Assembly (NCBI GenBank): GCA_964567295.1
Contig: CAZMLU010000003.1
Span: forward strand, 1 to 64,000
Direction of reading: 5' to 3'
Length of the DNA stretch: 64,000 nt
Origin: SLJK01 sp964567295
GTDB taxonomy: Bacteria; Bacillota; Dethiobacteria; DTU022; UBA8154
Shown piece after piece: positions 58,979-64,000 of this stretch. A program made the position numbers and the translations under genes. The notes below the pieces were generated by a model, which saw only the letters and a program-made list of their open reading frames with translations, ran no database searches and was not told where the DNA came from. Each line of letters starts with the position of its first letter. Within the stretch, counting starts at the first letter, position 1.

Positions 58979-60160
58979 TTAAAAATGCTTCGCAGGTAAG
59001 CTCTTCCTTCGAGCACCGTAATAAGCAGAGATAAAACCGGCTGCGGCCAACATCGCTCCCATGAGGTATGTTTCTTCTCCCCCAAGTCTGGACCATACCT
59101 GCCCGCTGGCCATACTCCCCAGGGCACCTCCCAGGCCAAAACTTAGAGAAGAATAGAGAGCCTGGCCGCGCCCCCTGAGGGTTCCCTCAAAGTGAAGGTG
59201 TATCAAATGGATAGCCGCCGCATGGTAAACCCCAAAGCTGGCAGCATGAAGCAGTTGGGCCCCCAATACAGCAGCCAGATTTTCGATGAACACTGCAATG
59301 ACCAGCCATCGTACAGCGGTCAGGAACAGTGAAGCCAGAAGTAATTTCCAGGCGCCAAAGCGGGGCAGCAGGCGGTACATTACCAGGAAGATCCCTACCT
59401 CCGCTATCACACCCAGGGCCCAAAGCTGCCCTGCCGCAGCCCTGCTGTAACTGTGATTTTCCAGATAGATGGTGAAAAAAGAATAATAGGGCCCGTGGCT
59501 GGCCTGCATGAAAAAGCAGGCGAGAAGCAGCGCCCAAACGGGGGGCTTTTTGAGTACCTCTACCAGGGAAGTAAACCGAAAGGGCTGCTGCTCACCAGAT
59601 GAAGCGGTTTTAGGGGTAGAATTTTCCTGGACGGCAAGGCTGCTGAGCCAGACGGCTGCCAGGAATGCCATTACTATCCAGGGTAAAATCTCTATTCCGA
59701 AGCGCTGAAAAATAGGTCCCAAGCCGGAGACGCTTGCGATAAACCCTATAGAGCCCCAAAGCCGTATGGAGCTGTAGCGATGGAAGTCATCTCCCAGCCT
59801 GGTGAGGGTAACAGCCTCAAATTGGGGCAGCACAGCATTCCAAAAAAAGCTGAAGGATAACAGGACCAGGGCCATCCACCAGAAATCCGATGCAAAAATT
59901 ACTCCGAAAAACAGCATAAGCGCAAACAACATCCCCACCCGAATGATCCGCACTCTTCGCCCGCTGCGATCAGCCAACCATCCCCATACATTAGGGGCGA
60001 TCACCTTGGAGCCCAGGATAACTGCTATGAGAGCGCTGATCTGCGGCGGTGGGAAGCCCATTTCCTGAAGATATACACTCCAGTAGGGCATAAAAGCCCC
60101 CACGCTGCCAAAATAAAAAAGATAAAACCCGGAGTGCTTCCAGTAAAACAGATTTTTCAT
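58979..60160 (-). CDS. MFS transporter (phenylpropionate-transporter-like)
   Basis: Carrier of 393 residues with about 12 hydrophobic helices. It begins with the pattern of the MFS_1-like group related to HcaT (FYLFYFGSVGAFMPYWSVYLQEMGFPPPQI), and has NVWGWLADRSGRRVRI between helices 2 and 3. The substrate is unknown; an organic acid is one possibility. It stands alone. The preceding 58764-58978 stretch contains nothing recognisable. Confidence 0.83.
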   Translation of the reverse strand: MKNLFYWKHSGFYLFYFGSVGAFMPYWSVYLQEMGFPPPQISALIAVILGSKVIAPNVWGWLADRSGRRVRIIRVGMLFALMLFFGVIFASDFWWMALVLLSFSFFWNAVLPQFEAVTLTRLGDDFHRYSSIRLWGSIGFIASVSGLGPIFQRFGIEILPWIVMAFLAAVWLSSLAVQENSTPKTASSGEQQPFRFTSLVEVLKKPPVWALLLACFFMQASHGPYYSFFTIYLENHSYSRAAAGQLWALGVIAEVGIFLVMYRLLPRFGAWKLLLASLFLTAVRWLVIAVFIENLAAVLGAQLLHAASFGVYHAAAIHLIHLHFEGTLRGRGQALYSSLSFGLGGALGSMASGQVWSRLGGEETYLMGAMLAAAGFISAYYGARRKSLPAKHF

Positions 60161-60190
60161 GGCACTATTTTCATTCCTTTCCTGTCCATT

Positions 60191-60373
60191 TTACCGTTTC
60201 TTATAAGTCCCTTTCAACATCGCCTTGCTTAACAGTTCCTGGGTTTTAATACAAATCCTAATCGCACGGACATCTGCAATCGCCGGCGAAAAATTGAAGC
60301 GCTCAAAATAGCGGCCCGTCTCTTCAAAGGCCTTCTTCTTGGAGCCGGGCGAAAGCAGCCTGGAAACGATCAA
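60191..60373 (-). pseudogene. Remnant of an IS1634-type transposase
   Basis: Sixty residues read MIVSRLLSPGSKKKAFEETG and continue with RYFERFNFS, which matches the pattern of the N-terminal part of IS1634-family transposases as I remember them. Then the similarity ends. There is no complete transposase, and no terminal inverted repeats were found. It marks an old insertion between two unrelated genes. Confidence 0.55.
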
Positions 60374-60487
60374 AAAAAGATCCTTTTATACGTAGCAATC
60401 TAATTATTGCCAGGAACTATAAAATGGAATACAATAAATATCATACAGAACAAAACGGAAACACCGGCTACCCCCAAGGAGGAAAAC

Positions 60488-62038
60488 ATGAAAAGATTAC
60501 TGCTAGCACTGCTCCTGACGGCCATAGTATTAACTCTCTGCGCACCCGCCCTTTCTGCCCGGGAACCGCTGATCACGCTGGGCAATGAAGTCCTGTTTGA
60601 GAGATACTATCACCTGATAGAAGGGAAAAAAGTTGGACTGGTTACCAACCAGAGTGGGATAAACAGCAGGGGGGTAAGCACCATTGAGATCCTGGATTCT
60701 GATCCCCATGTTGACCTGGTGGCCCTCTACGGGCCGGAACACGGCATAGACGGAAAAGCTGCTGCAGGGGAGTACGTGGAGTCATATACAGACCCGGAGC
60801 TGCAGATACCTGTCTACAGCCTCTATGGCCCTACCAGGATGCCTACCGCCGCAATGTTGCAGGACATAGATGTTCTACTGTATGATATTCAGGATATCGG
60901 TGCCAGGAGCTATACTTATATCTCCACCCTGCACTACTGCATGCAGGCAGGGGAAAAATACAATACACCGATCGTTGTCCTGGACCGCCCCAATCCACTG
61001 GGAGGTTTAACCGTGGAGGGCCCCATGATGGAGGAGAGATTCAGGACCTTTGTAGGGGTCGATATTCTTCCCAAGGCCCATGGCATGACGGTGGGTGAGC
61101 TCGCCTTCTACTTCAACCGCGATATCGGCGTAGACCTTACCGTTGTCCCTATGGAAGGTTACAAGCGCAGCATGATCTACCAGGACACCGGCCTCCCCTG
61201 GATCGAAACTTCACCCAACATCCCGGATCTGGATTCGGTTTTTGGCTACATGGCCACCGGCCTGGGAGAAGGTACGGGGGTGAGACAGGCCGACAAGTTC
61301 AAGTGGATCGGCGGAGAAGGCTTGAACTCGCTAACGTTTGCCCGGGCTCTCAACGGAGCAGGGCTGCCGGGGGTTAGCTTTATTCCGGAAACCAAAGGTG
61401 CCCAGGGCGGTGCACGGCTGCAGATCACCAATTACTATACCTTTAACCCTGCCCGGACCGGTATTTATGCCCTTTCCTACGCTTTTTCCCTGGGAGATTT
61501 CCAGGTCCCCAAAAGCGGCGATAGGCAAGAGGATATCGTTATGTTCGATAAGATCATGGGCAGCGATCTTGTTGGCAACTGCCTGGAACAAGGGCTTACA
61601 CCCCAGCAGATAGAAAGCAGATATGCTCCCGCCCTGGAACGCTTCAAAAGAGAACGGGAAAATTACCTGCTCTCCCGATACAACCCCCGCCTGGATATAG
61701 TAGTTGACGGGGAACTTATCACTTTTGACAACCCACCATATATCGATGCTCAAGACCGCATGATGGTGCCTTTACGGGCTGTGGCCGAGGCAATGGGAGG
61801 GGAAGCCGACTGGGAACCTGACTCAAGGACAGCGATCATTATGAAAGAAAGGACAGAGCTGAGATTTCCCATTGGCGATAACAAGGTCCTGGTAAACGGA
61901 GAAGAAAAAACCATGGATACTGTTTCGGTCATCGTTCAAGACCGCACCATGATCCCCCTCCGGTTTGCAGGTGAATTTCTGGGAGCCGAAGTAGACTGGA
62001 ACCATTATACCAGAACTGCTTTCATTAAGAGCAAGTAA
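60488..62038 (+). CDS. NamZ-like (DUF1343/GH171) muramidase with copper-amine-oxidase-N-like domains
   Basis: Exported protein of about 516 residues. A signal peptide (MKRLLLALLLTAIVLTLCAP) is followed by a DUF1343 domain (about 25-390) with VGLVTNQSG, ALYGPEHGIDG, LLYDIQDIGARSYTY, PIVVLDRPNPLGG and GLGEGTGVRQADKFKW. This is the family of NamZ exo-N-acetylmuramidases that act on peptidoglycan fragments. The last 130 residues form two copper-amine-oxidase-N-like repeats (MMVPLRAVAEAMGGEADW; TMIPLRFAGEFLGAEVDW), common on cell-surface proteins of Clostridia. The ATG at 60488 has AGGAGG ahead. Confidence 0.88.
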   Translation: MKRLLLALLLTAIVLTLCAPALSAREPLITLGNEVLFERYYHLIEGKKVGLVTNQSGINSRGVSTIEILDSDPHVDLVALYGPEHGIDGKAAAGEYVESYTDPELQIPVYSLYGPTRMPTAAMLQDIDVLLYDIQDIGARSYTYISTLHYCMQAGEKYNTPIVVLDRPNPLGGLTVEGPMMEERFRTFVGVDILPKAHGMTVGELAFYFNRDIGVDLTVVPMEGYKRSMIYQDTGLPWIETSPNIPDLDSVFGYMATGLGEGTGVRQADKFKWIGGEGLNSLTFARALNGAGLPGVSFIPETKGAQGGARLQITNYYTFNPARTGIYALSYAFSLGDFQVPKSGDRQEDIVMFDKIMGSDLVGNCLEQGLTPQQIESRYAPALERFKRERENYLLSRYNPRLDIVVDGELITFDNPPYIDAQDRMMVPLRAVAEAMGGEADWEPDSRTAIIMKERTELRFPIGDNKVLVNGEEKTMDTVSVIVQDRTMIPLRFAGEFLGAEVDWNHYTRTAFIKSK

Positions 62039-62048
62039 ATGACCTTAC

Positions 62049-62092
62049 AAAATCAGGTCACAGGAGCACGCAACTGCGGCCTGATTTTCTCC
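62049..62092 (+). terminator. Terminator after the NamZ-like gene
   Basis: AAAATCAGG (62049-62057) and CCTGATTTT (62080-62088) are perfect 9-bp inverted repeats, ending in a T run, 11 bases after the stop codon. Confidence 0.65.
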
Positions 62093-62154
62093 ATGACAAA
62101 TTTTCCTTTTTCTCATTTATTACTTCCTCATGGGAGGCAGAAAAACTCGTCCCT

Positions 62155-62847
62155 TTAACCTTCAGTTTCTTTAGCTTTCCTGGCTTCTTCGCTGTACCAG
62201 GCCCTTATAAAGGAGGAAACACCCTGGATGAAAAAACCTCCTGCAACCCAATAGTGAACAAACCTGGGGTAAAAGAGAATCAATATCCCGATGGAGAGAA
62301 AAATTAAGCCTGTTAAAATTAAACTTACCCTTTCAGTTTTTCCTGTTTTTTCGCTCACGTAATCAGCCACCTTTAAAAAGTGATCGTACTTCACCAAGAA
62401 TTTAGCCACCGCTGAACTGGAGCGTTTGATGTTTTTGCGCGCTACCATCCAAAAGTTAGGAAAGAAAACAATGTTTAAAAGCATGACGGCAAGCAACATG
62501 GACAACACGTAAGTAAGGCGGTTGTAGTAAGTACCTGTTAAAAGCATCCCTGTTTCATCCATAAATAACCCCATGCCGCCGCCAAAAACCAGGGCCATAA
62601 ATTTGCGGTCCATCGTCTCGGTATGAACAATAGCCATCCAGGCCGCATAACAGATCATAACAATTCCTATATAAAAATGATGTATATGATACCCAAACAG
62701 AATAATGTTGCGGCCGATATAGATATACTCATCTGCCGAAAGTCCCTGGGCAGAGCCGGCCAGTAACACAGCAACACGGATAACCACGAAAGAAATGAAA
62801 TAGGAAATGGTAATCAAAAAGGGGATTTGGCGATTAATTATTATCAC
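62155..62847 (-). CDS. Uncharacterised integral membrane protein
   Basis: Protein of about 230 residues with five or six hydrophobic helices (IPFLITISYFISFVVIRVAVLL; HHFYIGIVMICYAAWMAIVH; VLSMLLAVMLLNIVFF; LILTGLIFLSIGILILF). Histidines in FGYHIHHFYIG and acids in FMDETGMLL may form a metal or active site. I do not recognise the family. The longer frame up to 63003 would run into the divergent rRNA methyltransferase gene, so the start is taken as GTG at 62847; an ATT at 62838, eight bases from GGAG, is the alternative. Confidence 0.65.
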   Translation of the reverse strand: MIIINRQIPFLITISYFISFVVIRVAVLLAGSAQGLSADEYIYIGRNIILFGYHIHHFYIGIVMICYAAWMAIVHTETMDRKFMALVFGGGMGLFMDETGMLLTGTYYNRLTYVLSMLLAVMLLNIVFFPNFWMVARKNIKRSSSAVAKFLVKYDHFLKVADYVSEKTGKTERVSLILTGLIFLSIGILILFYPRFVHYWVAGGFFIQGVSSFIRAWYSEEARKAKETEG

Positions 62848-62881
62848 TCCATAAATAGCATATAACCTAAGGTGGTGTTTT

Positions 62882-64000
62882 TTGGTGCTCCAGCAAATAT
62901 CAATCACGGGGCTTAACCACGAGGGAGATGGCGTGGGTCGCACGGAAGAAGGAAAGGTGGTTTTTATTCCTTTTGCCCTCCCTCGGGAAAAGATCTCCTG
63001 CAACCTTACCTTGGAAAAAAAAAGATGGTGTAAGGGCGAACTTCAAGAAATACTCTCTCCGTCTCCCCACCGGATAGAACCACTCTGTGCAACTTATTAT
63101 CAATGCGGAGGTTGTTCCCTTCAACACTTGGAATATAAGGAACAGGTTAAATGGAAAAGGGGAAAGGTGCGACAAAACCTTTCCAGGCTTGGCGGACTGC
63201 AACAGCTAGAAGTGCTTCCGTTACTGAGTGCAGATAATATTTTTGGATATCGCAACAAATTAACCCTGCACTATGCCCAGATAAAGGAAAAGGAAAACGC
63301 CCTTGGCTTTTTCTCGCCCGGGACCCGCAGTCTTGTCCCCGTGGATAATTGCCTGCTGGCTTCTTCCCTTATGAACGATGCTATCAAGCTACTGTCAAAA
63401 ATCCTCCAGGATCTTCCTCCCAAAGAAATAAAAAAAACCATGAATAAAGAAATAGTGCTCCGCCAGAGCTTTTCCCGACAGGAGTTATTATTACTCTTCC
63501 GCTACTTTCGCGAAGACTCAGAAAAACTGGAAAAGATATCCCACCTATTAAAAGAAAAACAGCCGGCTCTAACCTCCGCCTGGCAGGAGCTGCCCGGCAA
63601 AAATGAAAGACCTGCTTGCAAGCCACTGGCTGGCAAAGAAAAACTATTCGAAGAACTACTGGGGAAAAATTTCTACCTGGGTCCTTCTACTTTTTTCCAG
63701 GTGAATAAAGCGCAGGCACAGGTGCTCTACCAAAAAGTATTGGAATTACTGGAACCAGTTTCCCCCGCAGGCACCCTTGTAGATATCCACTGCGGTGCCG
63801 GTTTAATGACACTTCTCACAGCAAGCATGGCCCAAAAAGTAATAGGGATCGAATCTTTTCCGCCTGCCGTTGAAGACGCCCGCTACAATGCTCAAATTAA
63901 CAATATTTCAAACGCTACTTTCCTGGAGGGCGCCGCTGAAAAACACCTGCCCCAACTGCTGAAAAAAAAGAAAGAAATTCCTGATTTGGCTCTGCTCAAC
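62882..64000 (+). CDS. RlmD/TrmA-type rRNA (uracil-5)-methyltransferase, 3' end outside window
   Basis: At least 372 residues of a SAM-dependent RNA uracil-C5 methyltransferase. An N-terminal TRAM domain (ISITGLNHEGDGVGRTEEGK) is followed by the 4Fe-4S cysteines CATYYQCGGC plus the later Cys in VPVDNCLL. GYRNKLTLHY, FFQVN and the SAM motif VDIHCGAGLMTLL, where most relatives have D(L/F)YCGVG, come next. The chain is cut at PDLALLN, just before the catalytic Cys region. Start is TTG at 62882 or GTG at 62885, with AAGGTGG ahead. Confidence 0.92.
   Translation, partial: MVLQQISITGLNHEGDGVGRTEEGKVVFIPFALPREKISCNLTLEKKRWCKGELQEILSPSPHRIEPLCATYYQCGGCSLQHLEYKEQVKWKRGKVRQNLSRLGGLQQLEVLPLLSADNIFGYRNKLTLHYAQIKEKENALGFFSPGTRSLVPVDNCLLASSLMNDAIKLLSKILQDLPPKEIKKTMNKEIVLRQSFSRQELLLLFRYFREDSEKLEKISHLLKEKQPALTSAWQELPGKNERPACKPLAGKEKLFEELLGKNFYLGPSTFFQVNKAQAQVLYQKVLELLEPVSPAGTLVDIHCGAGLMTLLTASMAQKVIGIESFPPAVEDARYNAQINNISNATFLEGAAEKHLPQLLKKKKEIPDLALLN

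Overview
The window looks like a chromosome segment from an anaerobic, low-to-mid GC Firmicute of the class Clostridia in the broad sense. The evidence is the Veg protein, a full-length comF, recD2, an SAM-I riboswitch in front of metK, an ECF-type QueT, the anaerobe-type homocysteine genes (DUF39 / NIL-ferredoxin / UPF0280), a CooC-type nickel-enzyme ATPase, and purine-rich AGGAGG ribosome binding sites nearly everywhere. No rRNA, tRNA, CRISPR array or intact mobile element was found.

Positions 752-15158, all on the minus strand, form a nicotinate (vitamin B3) degradation locus. In transcription order it holds an IclR regulator, a 2-(hydroxymethyl)glutarate dehydrogenase-like enzyme, a CoA-acylating aldehyde dehydrogenase of the methylmalonate-semialdehyde type, a TRAP transporter (dctP, dctQ, dctM), the four-subunit nicotinate dehydrogenase (ndhF, ndhS, ndhL, ndhM, with the split molybdopterin subunit known from Eubacterium barkeri), enamidase, 6-hydroxynicotinate reductase, a UPF0280 protein and a DUF1185 protein. 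The lower E. barkeri genes (methyleneglutarate mutase and beyond) are not here. The aldehyde dehydrogenase suggests a shortcut from 2-formylglutarate to glutaryl-CoA. The UPF0280 protein, related to ApbE, is a candidate for the enzyme that attaches the covalent flavin of 6-hydroxynicotinate reductase. A promoter and a near-perfect 19-bp dyad lie ahead of the regulator.

Positions 15583-34818 are mixed: prfC, an MFS carrier, a frameshifted universal stress protein, an AEC carrier, a divergent SOS-type pair (Y-family polymerase and self-cleaving repressor), an SbcD/YhaN-like nuclease-ATPase pair, a small exported protein with a two-component system, a zinc-ribbon membrane protein followed in frame by a MORN-repeat remnant, a PilZ protein, an ABC exporter whose permease carries an in-frame stop, an ArsR regulator with a Cys-rich tail, and a PPC/DUF296 protein.

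Positions 34918-50772 are mostly housekeeping: SRAP, dapB, a LiaF-like protein, an alpha/beta hydrolase, the slipin/NfeD pair, an SH3 protein, a radical SAM protein, pcm, the homocysteine operon, queT, veg, ykuK-like, rsmA, a rhomboid protease and comF. Positions 50818-64000 hold recD2, metK with its SAM-I riboswitch, fabZ, a cooC / VWA / MoxR cluster, an MFS carrier, an IS1634-type transposase scrap, a NamZ-like muramidase fused to copper-amine-oxidase-N-like domains, a membrane protein and the 5' part of an RlmD-type rRNA methyltransferase that runs off the end.

Two further themes appear. Several genes have a good Shine-Dalgarno sequence followed at the right distance by AUC, AUA or AUU instead of AUG/GUG/UUG (enamidase, queT, comF, possibly the 62155 membrane protein). 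Two genes carry single-lesion inactivations. Both could be real biology or base-call errors in this assembly.
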